Of a DNA stretch of 64,000 nucleotides, positions 44,358 to 54,845 are shown piece by piece. The DNA is from Methylotenera sp. (lineage in GTDB: Bacteria; Pseudomonadota; Gammaproteobacteria; Burkholderiales; Methylophilaceae). Position 1 is the first letter of the stretch; each line of letters opens with the position of its first letter. The translations under genes were made by a program, and so were the position numbers. The DNA lies in assembly GCA_009693255.1 (NCBI GenBank), contig SHXQ01000002.1:1-64000 (forward strand), written 5' to 3'. Under the pieces are notes generated by a model. The model was given only the letters and a program-made list of their open reading frames with translations. It searched no databases and was not told where the DNA came from.

Positions 44358-46286
44358 ATGCCTTTTATTACCTTAGATAACGCCTCCTTAGCTTTTGGCC
44401 ATCACGCCCTCCTCGACCATGCCTCGTTTCAATTAGATGCTGGCGAACGTGTGGGCTTGATTGGTCGTAACGGTGCTGGTAAATCTAGCTTATTAAAAGC
44501 CATTGCCGGTACCATTAAATTGGACGAAGGTACAGTATGGCGTGCGCCGAATGTACGCGTGGTCTATGTGCCGCAAGAACCAGAGCTAGACACGAGCCAC
44601 ACTGTATTTGAAGCGGTGGCAGAAGGCTTGGGCGGGCTACAGCAAACCATTATTGATTACCACCAGGTCACGCATGACATGGGTATGCCAGACGCAGATA
44701 TAGATGCGCTGATGACAAAAATGCAGCACTTGCAACATGACTTAGATGTACAAAATGGCTGGGCGGCACAATCACGGGTTGAAACCGTGTTAAGTCGCTT
44801 GAAGCTAGATGCTGATGCACTGGTGTCCACCCTATCTGGCGGCTGGCGAAAACGCGTGGCGCTGGGTCGTGCGTTGGTAGCGGAACCTGAAGTCTTATTG
44901 CTCGACGAGCCCACCAACCATCTCGATTTAGAAGCCATTGAATGGCTAGAAGGCTTGCTATTAGGCTTTACTGGCAGTGTATTATTCATTACCCACGATA
45001 GGCGATTTTTAGACAGTCTAGCCACCCGCATTACTGAGCTTGATCGCGGCATCCTCACGGACTTTGTCGGCAACTTCACGCAGTACCAAGTTAAAAAAGA
45101 AGAGTTAATCGCAGTTGAAGAAATTCATGCTGCAAAGTTTGATAAATTTTTAGCCCAAGAAGAAATGTGGATACGCCAAGGCATTAAAGCACGCCGCACC
45201 CGTAATGAAGGCCGTGTGCGCAGATTAGAAGCCTTGCGCTTAGATAGAGCGGCGCGGCGCGAACGCCAGGGTAACGTCAAATTGAATTTAGATGCCGGTG
45301 AACGTAGCGGAAAACTCGTGGCCGAGCTAGAAAATGTCACGAAAGCTTATGGCGATAGAACCCTGATTAAGAACTTTAGTACACGTATTTTGCGTGGCGA
45401 CAAAATTGGTTTACTCGGCCCTAACGGCATAGGCAAAACCACCTTGCTGAAAATGATTTTAGGTGACATTGAAGCTGATAGTGGCAAAGTAGAACGCGGC
45501 ACTAAAATCAATGTCGCCTACTTTGACCAAATGCGTGAGCAGTTAGATGAAGAAGCGACGCTGGTCGATACCATTAGTCCAGGTTCAGATTTTGTAGAAA
45601 TTGGCAATGAGCGCAAACATGTCATTAGTTACTTAGAAGACTTTCTGTTTCCGCCACAACGCTCGCGCTCTCCTGTTAAGTCACTGTCTGGCGGTGAGCG
45701 CAACCGTTTACTATTAGCGCGCCTATTTGCCCGGCCAGCCAATGTTCTGGTACTAGATGAGCCCACCAACGACTTGGATATTGACACACTAGAACTACTA
45801 GAAAGTTTATTACAAGAGTTTGCTGGCACGCTATTTTTAGTCAGCCATGACCGTGCATTTTTAGAAAATACTGTGACACAAGTGATCGCCTTTGAAGGCG
45901 ATGGCGTACTCACTGAATTTGGCGGCGGCTATGATGACTGGCAACGCTTTACTCAGCAACGCTTACAAGACAGTCGCGCAGAAGAAAAGCGCTTGAGCGA
46001 TTTAGTCCAAACAACAAAAAACCAAGCCAAACAAACGCCTGCTAATCCAGCTAAAGCTGTGGCAAAACTAAGCTTTAAAGAAGAAAAAGAACTCGCAGAA
46101 ATACCCGCGAAAATTGAGCAATTAGAAACCGAGCAAACCGCTATCAACAGCCAACTTGCCGATAGTAAACTTTACAGAACACAAGCTGAGCTAGTTAAAA
46201 CCTTACAAGCGCGGCTTCTTGAAATCGACAATCTGCTGGAAAGGTTACTGGCCAGCTGGGAATCTCTAGACGCAAGAAAAAGCTAA
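44358..46286 (+). CDS. uup: ABC-F family ATPase Uup
   Basis: Soluble twin-ABC protein of 642 residues acting on ribosomes or nucleic acid, not a transporter. The first ABC domain has Walker A GLIGRNGAGKSSLL near residue 33, signature LSGGWRKRVALGRAL and Walker B VLLLDEPTNHLDLEAIEW near 180. The second has GLLGPNGIGKTTLLK near 350, SLSGGERNRLLLARLF and VLDEPTNDLDIDTLELL near 470. A C-terminal coiled coil at about 560-640 (LSFKEEKELAEIPAKIEQLE) is the mark of Uup within the ABC-F group. Confidence 0.93.
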   Translation: MPFITLDNASLAFGHHALLDHASFQLDAGERVGLIGRNGAGKSSLLKAIAGTIKLDEGTVWRAPNVRVVYVPQEPELDTSHTVFEAVAEGLGGLQQTIIDYHQVTHDMGMPDADIDALMTKMQHLQHDLDVQNGWAAQSRVETVLSRLKLDADALVSTLSGGWRKRVALGRALVAEPEVLLLDEPTNHLDLEAIEWLEGLLLGFTGSVLFITHDRRFLDSLATRITELDRGILTDFVGNFTQYQVKKEELIAVEEIHAAKFDKFLAQEEMWIRQGIKARRTRNEGRVRRLEALRLDRAARRERQGNVKLNLDAGERSGKLVAELENVTKAYGDRTLIKNFSTRILRGDKIGLLGPNGIGKTTLLKMILGDIEADSGKVERGTKINVAYFDQMREQLDEEATLVDTISPGSDFVEIGNERKHVISYLEDFLFPPQRSRSPVKSLSGGERNRLLLARLFARPANVLVLDEPTNDLDIDTLELLESLLQEFAGTLFLVSHDRAFLENTVTQVIAFEGDGVLTEFGGGYDDWQRFTQQRLQDSRAEEKRLSDLVQTTKNQAKQTPANPAKAVAKLSFKEEKELAEIPAKIEQLETEQTAINSQLADSKLYRTQAELVKTLQARLLEIDNLLERLLASWESLDARKS

Positions 46287-46334
46287 TGATTGGTGTTTTT
46301 GATAAGCTACTTATCAGCAACTTGTCGATTTAAC

Positions 46335-46410
46335 TGGTGCCCCCGACACGAATCGAACGTGTGACCCTCCCCTTAGGAGGGGGATGCTCTATCCACTGAG
46401 CTACGAGGGC
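46335..46410 (-). tRNA. tRNA-Arg (CCT)
   Basis: A 76-nt cloverleaf on the minus strand: acceptor GCCCTCG paired with CGGGGGC, D arm TAGCTCAGTGGATAGAGCA, anticodon loop CTCCTAA with anticodon CCT for the rare arginine codon AGG, T loop TTCGAAT and encoded CCA. All stems are complete. Confidence 0.95.
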
Positions 46411-46543
46411 AATCCTTAACTAAACATATTTTCTCACACTTCAATACTTTACGAGCAATGAACGTGTTGATTGAGCAACAGTGATTATACACCACTAATG
46501 CTTATAAAAAATTAAATAACATATTGATTTATAACGATATTTT

Positions 46544-46628
46544 TGGTGCCGACGGAGAGACTCGAACTCTCACGACCTAAGTCACAACCACCTCAAGGTT
46601 GCGTGTCTACCAATTCCACCACGACGGC
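46544..46628 (-). tRNA. tRNA-Leu (GAG)
   Basis: An 85-nt class II tRNA on the minus strand with acceptor GCCGTCG, D arm TGGAATTGGTAGACAC, anticodon stem CAACC/GGTTG, anticodon GAG, a long variable arm, normal T loop TTCGAGT and encoded CCA. It follows secG in the tpiA-secG-tRNA-Leu order common in betaproteobacteria and shows how a normal Leu tRNA of this genome looks next to the aberrant one at 5110-5194. Confidence 0.96.
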
Positions 46629-46659
46629 ATTTGACTGAGCTTACGCTCAGTGATTTTGA

Positions 46660-47028
46660 TTATTTTGGTATTTCTTTTGAATTTGCTGGCGTTTCTGAGG
46701 TCGCTGGCAGATGGCTAGACTTAGAATCAACAGGCGTTACTTTAGCCGCATCTATTACACTAGCGGCATTTGCCTTAACTACACTACCACCACTTTCTTT
46801 GTGACTGGCCATGTAAGCCAAGGTCAAACTGGTACTAAAAAATATTAGAACGAAAACAGCTGTTGCACGGCTCATGAAATTAGCTGCGCCAGACACACCA
46901 AACAAACTGCCTGATGCGCCGCTACCAAAAGATGCGCCCATATCAGCGCCTTTACCATGTTGTAATAACACTAATCCAATAACGCCTAGCGCTGCTAATA
47001 CATGAATGACTAATACTAATTTTTCCAT
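46660..47028 (-). CDS. secG: Preprotein translocase subunit SecG
   Basis: Small inner-membrane subunit of the SecYEG channel. The 122-residue protein has two membrane helices (about residues 3-23 and 55-75) with the SecG block LVLLQHGKGADMGASFGSG and a loop GASGSLFGVSGAANFMSR between them, then a variable polar tail. It starts 37 bases after tpiA and is followed by tRNA-Leu(GAG). Confidence 0.95.
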   Translation of the reverse strand: MEKLVLVIHVLAALGVIGLVLLQHGKGADMGASFGSGASGSLFGVSGAANFMSRATAVFVLIFFSTSLTLAYMASHKESGGSVVKANAASVIDAAKVTPVDSKSSHLPATSETPANSKEIPK

Positions 47029-47064
47029 TTTTCACCTCATGCCATTTATTACGTTAGCCAATTT

Positions 47065-47817
47065 CTAGGCTGCTGTAAGGCATATTTTCTCAAATTCTTG
47101 CGCGTTTAACGAACACTTACCGATAAGACCACCGTCTATATCTTGCATAACTAATAATTGTACCGCATTTTGAGGGTTTACGCTGCCCCCATAGAGGATT
47201 TTAAGGCTGACGGCTGCCGATTTATCGAGTGTTGCAACTTTTCCACGAATAAATTCATGCATGCTTTGTGCCTGCTCTGCTGTGGCTGCTAAGCCCGTGC
47301 CTACCGCCCAAATTGGCTCGTAAGACACTATCGCATTAGCAAAAACAGCCGCTCCATAGGTATTAAGTATGGTATCTAATTGCTTGCCTACCACCATTTC
47401 CATTACCCCGGCTTCACGCTCAATTAGCGTTTCACCCACACATAGAATAGGTATTAAGCCATGCGTTTGTGCTTGTATAAATTTAGTGGCAATATTTTCA
47501 TCTGATTCGCAATAAGCGGTTGCACGTTCAGAGTGCCCAATAATCACATAGCTGGCGCCGAAGTCTCTCAGCATGACGGCACTCACTTCGCCGGTAAAAG
47601 GCCCGACCGCGTCTTTACTTAAGTTTTGTGCGCCCCAAGCAATATTGGTATTTTGCAGCATCGCTTGCGCTTGTCCGAGGTATGGATAAGGCACGCAAAC
47701 CACAACATCGGTATTTTTAAGCGCGGACAACTTCTCTATATAGGTCTCAAAAAGCTGTTTATTTGAGGCTAAGTTGCCATGCATTTTCCAATTCGCTACG
47801 ACTAGTTTATGACGCAT
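47065..47817 (-). CDS. tpiA: Triose-phosphate isomerase
   Basis: Interconverts dihydroxyacetone phosphate and glyceraldehyde 3-phosphate. The 250-residue TIM barrel starts MRHKLVVANWKMHGN (catalytic Lys in NWKMHG), has electrophile His in VIIGHSERA near residue 95, the base Glu in SYEPIWAVGTG near 168 and the phosphate-gripping ILYGGSVNPQNA near 205. ATG 47817 has AAGGT just upstream; the frame also opens at 47832. Confidence 0.97.
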   Translation of the reverse strand: MRHKLVVANWKMHGNLASNKQLFETYIEKLSALKNTDVVVCVPYPYLGQAQAMLQNTNIAWGAQNLSKDAVGPFTGEVSAVMLRDFGASYVIIGHSERATAYCESDENIATKFIQAQTHGLIPILCVGETLIEREAGVMEMVVGKQLDTILNTYGAAVFANAIVSYEPIWAVGTGLAATAEQAQSMHEFIRGKVATLDKSAAVSLKILYGGSVNPQNAVQLLVMQDIDGGLIGKCSLNAQEFEKICLTAA

Positions 47818-47898
47818 GTTGACCTTATTCATTAAATTTACAGCCGTGATTTTACGCTTTTTGTGCGCTACTATTGTAAATAATACGCATAAAAACTG

Positions 47899-50130
47899 CT
47901 ATTGATCTACCTCTGGACGCCAGCGCTTAAGCAATAATGCATTAGAAACAACGCTCACACTACTAAGCGCCATGGCGGCCCCTGCAATGACTGGGCTCAA
48001 CAAACCCAGCGCTGCAAGCGGAATACCGACAGCATTATAGACAAATGCCCAAAATAAATTTTGCCTAATCTTGGCATAAGTACGTCTTGAAATATCAATC
48101 GCATCAGCCACCAATGCGGGATTGCCGTGCATTAAAGTAATGCCTGCAGTATGCATAGCAACATCTGTACCATTGGACATGGCAATGCCGACATCCGCAG
48201 CCACCAGTGCGGGGGCATCGTTAATACCATCACCTACCATGGCAACCAAGCCGCCCGCGCGCTTTAATTGCGTCACTATATTGGCTTTATCTTCGGGTAG
48301 CACTTGTGCATACACACGGCTGATCCCCAGTTGCTGGGCGATACTGGACGCACTACCCTGATTGTCGCCAGATATCAGCACGGTTAAGATCTCTTGACTA
48401 TGCAGGCGCTCGACTGCCGTTGCGGCTGTCATCTTAAGCGCATCGCCAAATGCCAGCAAGCCAAGCAATGTTGGTGCGGCAGCAAGCGTTGATACACTTA
48501 ACCAAGAAACGCTGCGCCCTTCTGCTTCTAGCGCCTCAGCACGCACTTTTAATGCTGCCAAATTAACACCCAATTCTTCCATCAAGCGAGTATTGCCTAA
48601 GTGCAGACGCTGAGCACCCACCTCGCCGACTAAACCCCTGCCTGGTAAAGCCTGTAGCGCTAGCGCTGGTTGTAACAGTATTGCTTGTGCTTGCGCCGCA
48701 TTCACCACAGCCTTAGCAAGCGGATGTTCACTACCCACCTGCAAACTAGCCGCAAGCGTTAATACCTGAGCATCATTACCCGTAGTTGATTGCAATGCAA
48801 TCAACTGGGGATGCCCTTCAGTCAAGGTACCTGTTTTATCAAAAGCCACGATTTTAACGGCATGGGCTAATTCCAGCACTTCGGCATCTTTAATCAATAT
48901 GCCATGCTGCGCAGCAACCCCCGCGCCCACCATGATAGCGGTAGGTGTTGCTAAGCCAAGTGCGCAAGGACAAGCAATCACCAACACCGATACGGCATTT
49001 AAGATGGCCACTTGCCAATCCCCACCCAACAGACCCCAAGCCAGAAAAGTAAGCAAGGCGATGCCGATGACTACCGGTACAAAAACAGCGCTCACGGTAT
49101 CCACCAAGCGTTGAATCGGCGCCTTTTTAGCTTGCGCCGACTCTACCAAGCGAACAATACGCGCCAATACCGATTCAGCGCCTACGACTGTAGTACTAAC
49201 ATGTAGCAGCCCCTCGCCATTCACGGCGCCGCCAGTCACCCTATCGCCTATTTTTTTGCTAACGGGTAAATTTTCGCCAGTAATCAAAGATTCATCGACC
49301 TGACTTTCACCTTGCTCCACGCACCCATCCACTGGAATGCGCTCACCTGGGCGTATCACCACCATATCACCAACCATCACTGCGGCAATGGCGAGTTGCA
49401 GTTCTTGGCCATTACGTAGCACGCTCGCTTGTTCTGGGCGTAAGGCATTGAGTGCCCGAATTGCTGCTGTCGTTTGCTTTTTAGCGCGCGCTTCTAGCCA
49501 TTTACCCAGTAGCACCAAGGTGATGACGAGAGTAGAAGATTCAAAGTATAAGTGTTGCATACCAGCATATAGCGGGCTAAATAACAAGTACACGCTCAAA
49601 CCATAAGCCGCCGAAGTACCGAGCGCAACCAATAAATCCATATTGCCTGCGCCAGCCTTTAGTGCGTTCCAACCCGATTTATAAAAACGCCAGCCCAAGA
49701 AAAACTGCACCGGCGTCGCCAATGCCCATTGTAACCAACCCGCCAACTGACCTTGCCAACCCGCCCACTCCGCCAACATAGCGATCAGCAATGGTAAGGA
49801 GAGTAATGCAGAAAGTGCCACAGGCCACCAAAGCTTAGTGGCTAAATGATCAACTTGGATTTGATTAGTCTGCGTAAGATCTACATTGGCGGCATTTATT
49901 TTATTCACTTCCTTGGCTTGATAACCTGCCGCCACGACTGCATCAATCAACTGGTTAAGGTTGACTGTGCTAGCCAAGCCTGACACTTGTGCTGTCTCCA
50001 GCACTAAGTTAACTTCAGCAGACAATACTCCTGGCACTTTAGTCAGGGCTTTTTCCACTCGGTTAGCGCAAGAGGCACAACTCAAGCCGCCTAGGCTAAG
50101 GGTCCATGTGCTATTTAACGGGTTGGTCAA
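47899..50130 (-). CDS. copA: Copper-type P1B ATPase
   Basis: Heavy-metal-translocating ATPase of 743 residues for export of Cu(I) or a similar ion. One N-terminal metal-binding domain has [15 protein letters not shown] near residue 14, the transmembrane CPC motif is in [15 protein letters not shown] near 388, the phosphorylation site is [12 protein letters not shown] near 435, and the HP motif [10 protein letters not shown] and hinge [12 protein letters not shown] near 642 follow. The CPC class favours Cu(I). No copper regulator or chaperone gene is next to it. Co-directional with nnrD and recJ upstream. Confidence 0.92.
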   Translation of the reverse strand: MTNPLNSTWTLSLGGLSCASCANRVEKALTKVPGVLSAEVNLVLETAQVSGLASTVNLNQLIDAVVAAGYQAKEVNKINAANVDLTQTNQIQVDHLATKLWWPVALSALLSLPLLIAMLAEWAGWQGQLAGWLQWALATPVQFFLGWRFYKSGWNALKAGAGNMDLLVALGTSAAYGLSVYLLFSPLYAGMQHLYFESSTLVITLVLLGKWLEARAKKQTTAAIRALNALRPEQASVLRNGQELQLAIAAVMVGDMVVIRPGERIPVDGCVEQGESQVDESLITGENLPVSKKIGDRVTGGAVNGEGLLHVSTTVVGAESVLARIVRLVESAQAKKAPIQRLVDTVSAVFVPVVIGIALLTFLAWGLLGGDWQVAILNAVSVLVIACPCALGLATPTAIMVGAGVAAQHGILIKDAEVLELAHAVKIVAFDKTGTLTEGHPQLIALQSTTGNDAQVLTLAASLQVGSEHPLAKAVVNAAQAQAILLQPALALQALPGRGLVGEVGAQRLHLGNTRLMEELGVNLAALKVRAEALEAEGRSVSWLSVSTLAAAPTLLGLLAFGDALKMTAATAVERLHSQEILTVLISGDNQGSASSIAQQLGISRVYAQVLPEDKANIVTQLKRAGGLVAMVGDGINDAPALVAADVGIAMSNGTDVAMHTAGITLMHGNPALVADAIDISRRTYAKIRQNLFWAFVYNAVGIPLAALGLLSPVIAGAAMALSSVSVVSNALLLKRWRPEVDQ

Positions 50131-50158
50131 CGGTCTATTTTCCTGATCAACTTTCTGC

Positions 50159-50998
50159 TTAAACTGCCTTGCTTGCGTTTAATTGGTTAATGATATTGCG
50201 TGCTTCTAGCGCCACTTCTGAGGCAGTCAATCCAACAGGACCAAGACCTTGGGCAAGCAAAGCATCTGCTGCGGCACCATGCACATAAACGCCTAGTTTA
50301 GCGGCATCTAACGTACTTAGCCCCTGCGCCATTAAGCCTCCAATAATGCCACTCAGCACATCTCCTGTACCACCACTAGCTAGCCCGGGGTTGCCAGTAC
50401 CATTAATAAACCAAGCCCCGTCATGATGCGCACAAATACTGCCAACCCCTTTAAGCACGCAAGTCACGTGCAGTGTTTTTGCTAGTTTTAGCGCACATTC
50501 AGTACGATTATTTTGGACATCTGCAATCGTGCTAGCGAGCAATCTTGCTGCTTCGCCCGCATGTGGGGTAATGACTGTTGCTGCCTGGCGTTTTTTGCAG
50601 ATGGTAGCCAAGTGGGCGTGCTTTGCTATCAAGTTAAGTGCATCCGCATCCATTAACATAGGCACAGCTTGCGCTAACCAAAACTCAAGTAATTCCATGG
50701 CAGCATTTGATTGCCCAAGACCAGGGCCAATGACCAGCGCGTTCAACTGTGCTAATTGGCTTAACTCTTGTGGTGAGCGAAACATAATCTCTGGCTGAAT
50801 TAAATCTACCGTGGGCGCACTTATAGCCAACATTGCCGCATAAACACGCCCAGCACCGCTCAATAGCGCTGCTCGTGCCGCTAAAAGCACAGCGCCTAGC
50901 ATGCCAGCATCGCCGCCAATAATCGCCATACTGCCCAGTACGCCTTTGTGCGTATCAATGTTACGCGGTGGCAAAGCAGGCTGAAACATATTTTGCAC
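50159..50998 (-). CDS. nnrD: ADP-dependent NAD(P)H-hydrate dehydratase
   Basis: Repair enzyme that dehydrates the damaged cofactor NAD(P)HX. The 279-residue product is the stand-alone C-terminal YjeF (CARKD) domain: [32 protein letters not shown]-type start near 20-50 in pieces, [11 protein letters not shown] near 88, [13 protein letters not shown] near 140, [10 protein letters not shown] and the nucleotide-binding [20 protein letters not shown] near 205. The usual fused NnrE epimerase domain is absent and must be encoded elsewhere if present. Confidence 0.9.
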   Translation of the reverse strand: MQNMFQPALPPRNIDTHKGVLGSMAIIGGDAGMLGAVLLAARAALLSGAGRVYAAMLAISAPTVDLIQPEIMFRSPQELSQLAQLNALVIGPGLGQSNAAMELLEFWLAQAVPMLMDADALNLIAKHAHLATICKKRQAATVITPHAGEAARLLASTIADVQNNRTECALKLAKTLHVTCVLKGVGSICAHHDGAWFINGTGNPGLASGGTGDVLSGIIGGLMAQGLSTLDAAKLGVYVHGAAADALLAQGLGPVGLTASEVALEARNIINQLNASKAV

Positions 50999-51042
50999 CA
51001 GTAAATGAAGATTAGATTGCTCGTTTTTGATGATAGGTCACC

Positions 51043-52782
51043 CTAAAGTGTGCTTTCTATGTATTGCAAATTTAATTGTACTTTTTGTGCGCCATTGTAG
51101 CTATTGGTTTGTAGCTGATATGCGGCTCGAACGGGGCTAGTGAGTAATGCTGGGTGATTAAAATATATCGCATCAATCACTAAAGCTTGATCTATCGTTT
51201 TTAAGGTGAGTTTAAGGTGCTTCTCACCCAACACACGCTGATTAATCACTTCAAATTCGTCATAAAACAAAGGCGGCGCAAAGCCTTGCCCCCACACTTG
51301 ACGCTCTAACATCTGCGCCGTAACAAAGGTCATGTCGCTGGCATTTAAGCTTCCGTCCACTTCCAGCACCGATTCTAAATCCGCCACAGTAATCAGGCTT
51401 TTGACGATCATTTCAAAGCTTTGATTGAATAATTCAAAATCAAGCTGTTTAATCGTCAAGCCTGCCGCCATGGCATGGCCACCAAATTTTAAAATCAAAT
51501 CAGGGTGATGCTTGCTTAGCAAATCCAGTGCATCACGCAAATGCAATCCGGCAATAGAACGGCCTGAACCTTTGAGCAAACCATCTCCAGCATTGGCAAA
51601 AACGATCACGGGGCGGTGATAACGTTCTTTGATGCGCGAGGCTAGAATACCAATCACGCCTTGATGCCAATCTGCTTGGTACATGCTAATTGAACATTGA
51701 TTTTCCACATCAATGTCATCTAAAGATAGGCTTGCCGCCTCTTGCATATCCGCTTCTAGGCTACGGCGCTGCAGGTTTAAATCTTGCAGTTGTTGGGCAA
51801 TTTTTGTGGCTTCAATTTCTGTTTCAGCGAGCAAACATTGAATGCCAAGCGTCATGTCATCTAACCTGCCAGCCGCATTCAAGCGCGGTCCTACGCTAAA
51901 AGCTAAATCTTGCGCGTGCGTGGTTTGGGACTGGCGACCACTGACGCGGAGCAAGGCTAATATGCCTGAAGAACAAGCGCCAGCTCTAATTCTACGCAAA
52001 CCTTGCTCAACTAAAATACGATTATTATCGTCTAGCTTAACCAAATCTGCCACTGTCCCTAACGCCACTAAATCAAGCAATTCACTCAAATTTGGCTCGG
52101 CAGTGCGTGCACGCCCTAGGGCACCTTCTCTGCCTTCGGCATTTACCTGGTAAGCACCACGTGCGCGAAATTCTGCACGTAAAGCCAATAAAGCATAAAA
52201 CATGACGCCAACACCGGCTAAATTTTTACTCTCAAATGTACAGCCGTGCTGATTAGGATTAATAATACAAGCGGCCTGTGGTAGTACTTGACCGGGCAAA
52301 TGGTGATCCGTAATAAGCACCTGTATGCCAAGCGCGTTGGCCGCAGCTACGCCTTCAACACTGGCAATGCCATTATCTACCGTAATAATAAGCGCTGGTT
52401 TTTTCCTGGCGGCTAGCGCTACAATTTCCGGCGTTAAGCCATAGCCATATTCAAAACGATTGGGCACTAAAAAATCTACCTTAGCGCCAAACGCACGCAA
52501 GCCTTTAATGGCAACAGCAGTCGCGGTCGCACCATCAGCGTCATAATCTCCAATGACCAATAGCTGCTTATTCGCTTCAATCGCATCTGCCAATAGCCTA
52601 GCCATGCTTGAATTGTGTGTGAGCGTATCTGGTGGCAGTAAATGACTTAAATTGGCGCTGACTTGCATCACCTCAGTCACGCCCCGCACAGACAGCAAGC
52701 GCGCCATGAGTGCAGAAATACCTGACGCCTCTAGTTGCTGGGCTACTTTGGGTTGGCTCTTACGTTGCACGATTTTTCTCAT
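51043..52782 (-). CDS. recJ: Single-stranded-DNA exonuclease RecJ
   Basis: 5'-to-3' single-strand exonuclease of recombination and mismatch repair. The 579-residue product from ATG 52782 has the DHH-family motifs: VIGDYDADGATATAVAIKGL near residue 70, TVDNGIAS near 130, the DHH signature in LITDHHLPGQ near 150 and a late DHHA1 part with GSGRSIAGLHLRDALDLL and FGGHAMAAGL near 425-450. The chosen start gives an ATGA overlap with the gene before it; a longer frame from 52818 would overlap that gene more. Confidence 0.95.
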   Translation of the reverse strand: MRKIVQRKSQPKVAQQLEASGISALMARLLSVRGVTEVMQVSANLSHLLPPDTLTHNSSMARLLADAIEANKQLLVIGDYDADGATATAVAIKGLRAFGAKVDFLVPNRFEYGYGLTPEIVALAARKKPALIITVDNGIASVEGVAAANALGIQVLITDHHLPGQVLPQAACIINPNQHGCTFESKNLAGVGVMFYALLALRAEFRARGAYQVNAEGREGALGRARTAEPNLSELLDLVALGTVADLVKLDDNNRILVEQGLRRIRAGACSSGILALLRVSGRQSQTTHAQDLAFSVGPRLNAAGRLDDMTLGIQCLLAETEIEATKIAQQLQDLNLQRRSLEADMQEAASLSLDDIDVENQCSISMYQADWHQGVIGILASRIKERYHRPVIVFANAGDGLLKGSGRSIAGLHLRDALDLLSKHHPDLILKFGGHAMAAGLTIKQLDFELFNQSFEMIVKSLITVADLESVLEVDGSLNASDMTFVTAQMLERQVWGQGFAPPLFYDEFEVINQRVLGEKHLKLTLKTIDQALVIDAIYFNHPALLTSPVRAAYQLQTNSYNGAQKVQLNLQYIESTL

Positions 52783-53735
52783 TGCAGATAATCCATCACC
52801 GGCTTTGCACTGCGCCAAAATTTGTAAAGGTCAATCGGCTTAATTTCCACCATTAAGCATTTGTCATAAAAGCCCAAGTTTAAGCTTAACTGTTTTATTT
52901 TTTGATCTTTCAATGCCGCCAATAGTGGGCTAAACCAACTTTCATCTAAATCAGCGTTTGAAGGTAATTGCAGTCGCACCTGCGGTAGAGGCTTTTGCAA
53001 CACCGCCTCTAACTGATTAGGTAAGCTTTGCCATGGCAAACCCGCCCATGTGGCTAGCCCTTGATGAAAAATGCTATTAGCCATCAGCGCAGTTGTATTG
53101 TCGAGCTGGGCTTTAGCTTTTGGCCTACCACCACCACCAGACAGCCAAACGCTATTTACCGCCACTTCTCCCGCGGCCTCACGCGCTGCATTGACAGGAT
53201 GCTCATGTAACAACATTTGCACCTCATTGAGTACCGCCAACCAGCTTGATGAAGATAGCCCTTGCGGTAAAAAATCATGGATATTTTTGCCGATGACGGC
53301 ACTAGGCAGTGTGGTTGTAATTTGCGGCGACTGCATCGACTTTAAATACCAAGCCCCTGAATTACCCAGTAAAAAACTGAGCCCGTCTTGATTAAAATGT
53401 TGATTCAAACTAGCTAGCATAAGCGTAGCATGCTCACGGGCCACGAGCACGGGAATAGGTTCGCCTAGACTAAAACAATCACGCTGCAACAGCAAATGCA
53501 CGGGGTCAGCTCGTAAGTAATAGGCATCACCAACCACCACACCATCCGCTTCAGCAGCAATTGCGGCGATGGGATAATCTGGCGTAAAGGGCAACCCATA
53601 CTGCTGGCAAATGACAGCCTCAAGCGGCAGGTTTAGCCTTTCTACGCGCCCTTTAGCCAGCAATTTCGCCAATGCACTTTGGCTTTGCCACACGGGTAGC
53701 ACTGACGTTAACTCACAATCTATAATTATTTTCAC
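52779..53735 (-). CDS. COG4255-type (RpfE-like) protein of unknown function
   Basis: A 318-residue protein usually found next to recJ in betaproteobacteria and annotated either as RpfE-type regulatory protein or as a putative phosphoglycerate-mutase-like protein. Visible blocks are VVVGDAYYLRADPVHLLLQRD near residue 67-87, VWLSGGGGRPKA near 197 and a C-terminal LDESWFSPLLAAL. Its catalytic function is not established. The stop overlaps the recJ start by ATGA, implying co-translation. Confidence 0.78.
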   Translation of the reverse strand: MKIIIDCELTSVLPVWQSQSALAKLLAKGRVERLNLPLEAVICQQYGLPFTPDYPIAAIAAEADGVVVGDAYYLRADPVHLLLQRDCFSLGEPIPVLVAREHATLMLASLNQHFNQDGLSFLLGNSGAWYLKSMQSPQITTTLPSAVIGKNIHDFLPQGLSSSSWLAVLNEVQMLLHEHPVNAAREAAGEVAVNSVWLSGGGGRPKAKAQLDNTTALMANSIFHQGLATWAGLPWQSLPNQLEAVLQKPLPQVRLQLPSNADLDESWFSPLLAALKDQKIKQLSLNLGFYDKCLMVEIKPIDLYKFWRSAKPVMDYLQ

Positions 53736-53807
53736 GCAATATTCTTAATGTAGTGGTTATAGCTTAGATTTTACTTGCAAGCATGGCTATATGCACATAT
53801 TAATCAA

Positions 53808-53846
53808 CAAAAACCCCAGCAAGCTTAACTTGCTGGGTTTTTTGTT
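53808..53846 (-). terminator. Strong terminator-type hairpin
   Basis: AAACCCCAGCAAG and CTTGCTGGGTTT arms flank a short TTAA-type loop with A-rich and T-rich flanks on both sides, so the hairpin can end transcription in either direction. It ends the minus-strand glycine-zipper gene, whose stop codon is about 12 bases away. Confidence 0.85.
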
Positions 53847-53858
53847 ATAATGGTGCCT

Positions 53859-54512
53859 CTAATAATAACGGCGTTCTCGATATTGCTCGCCATAACGGTC
53901 ATCGCCATCGCGACGATTACCCCAACTGCGATAATCGTCACGCTCATGATGCCCTTGCTGGTTATATCGAATCGGCTCAAGGTAACTTATTTGCGGCGCC
54001 ATACGACTACGTGGCTCTATGATTACATTCACATCAATATACGTACCAGGATGGCTATTTGCTACTGTGGTGTAAGTTCTACCGTTATATTCATAAGTCA
54101 CCAAATAGCCGCTGTTTACTGCCTGCCAATTATCTATTTGATAACAGATTTGCACTGGAACAGACCTAGTACCACCACTATTTTGATTGTTAGCAATGCT
54201 ATTACCAGCAAGCGCCCCTACACCAGCGCCTACTGCCGCCGCCACTACCCGGCCATTACCCTTACCTATTGTATTACCCAGCAGGCCACCTGCAATACCA
54301 CCAATCACCGCACCAGCAATGGAGTTGTTAGCATTATTACTATAAGTTTGTTGTTGATATTCGGTACGACACTCTTGGTGCGGCATATTCACACGTTCTG
54401 TTTGTGGGCTGACTGAAATCACACGGGCCGTATCGCTATACTGATCATCGGCCATGGCAGGCCCAGTAAATACAGCGGCCAATAAAGTTAGTAACAATAA
54501 CTTAACATTCAT
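53859..54512 (-). CDS. Glycine-zipper (2TM) envelope protein
   Basis: A 217-residue product from ATG 54512 with a signal peptide (MNVKLLLLTLLAAVFTGPAMA), a glycine-zipper segment at about 58-105 (AGAVIGGIAGGLLGNTIGKG, VGAGVGALAGNSIA) like the Rickettsia 17-kDa antigen family, then a beta-rich domain with YLVTYEYNGRTYTT and an unusual Asp/Arg/Tyr-rich tail (RRDGDDRYGEQYRERRYY). A longer frame from 54545 is open but precedes the signal peptide. Probably outer-membrane or periplasmic and related to envelope stress; function unproven. Confidence 0.86.
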   Translation of the reverse strand: MNVKLLLLTLLAAVFTGPAMADDQYSDTARVISVSPQTERVNMPHQECRTEYQQQTYSNNANNSIAGAVIGGIAGGLLGNTIGKGNGRVVAAAVGAGVGALAGNSIANNQNSGGTRSVPVQICYQIDNWQAVNSGYLVTYEYNGRTYTTVANSHPGTYIDVNVIIEPRSRMAPQISYLEPIRYNQQGHHERDDYRSWGNRRDGDDRYGEQYRERRYY

Positions 54513-54813
54513 TTTTCCAGAAAAATTCAATTTAAAATAACGCATTTTACTTCTCCTATTTTCTAGCCCATACCTACTAGAACTTGGTTACGCTGATGGT
54601 TAGCGCGATAGATTGATTTTTTATTTTAATCGCTGCGATTTATTCTGCAGATAGTCAGTTAACGCGACTCAGTTCAAATAGGAATACCAAGCAATTGTTA
54701 ACCATATGTAATAATTATTTTCATAATCACCGGCATAGGTAGGCAAACAAGTATTGCCCTTGCAGGCAAGGTTAGGTACCTTTCATTTATTACTGAACTA
54801 AATGATGCGGCTA

Positions 54814-54827
54814 TTGTCAATTGACAA
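54814..54827. promoter_or_regulatory. 14-bp perfect palindrome before the pentapeptide gene
   Basis: TTGTCAATTGACAA reads the same on both strands and lies 19 bases before the start codon at 54846, overlapping where promoter elements would be (it contains TTGACA). It could be an operator, but it is short and A/T-rich. Confidence 0.35.
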
Positions 54828-54845
54828 ACTATTTGAGGAATAATC

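Noticed and set aside
46335-46628. Integrated element at the tRNA-Arg/tRNA-Leu pair
   Set aside because: No integrase, no duplicated tRNA 3' end and no composition change around the pair.
53850-54416. 188-codon open frame opposite the glycine-zipper gene
   Set aside because: Ile/Thr-rich shadow product; the minus-strand gene has a signal peptide and known glycine zipper.
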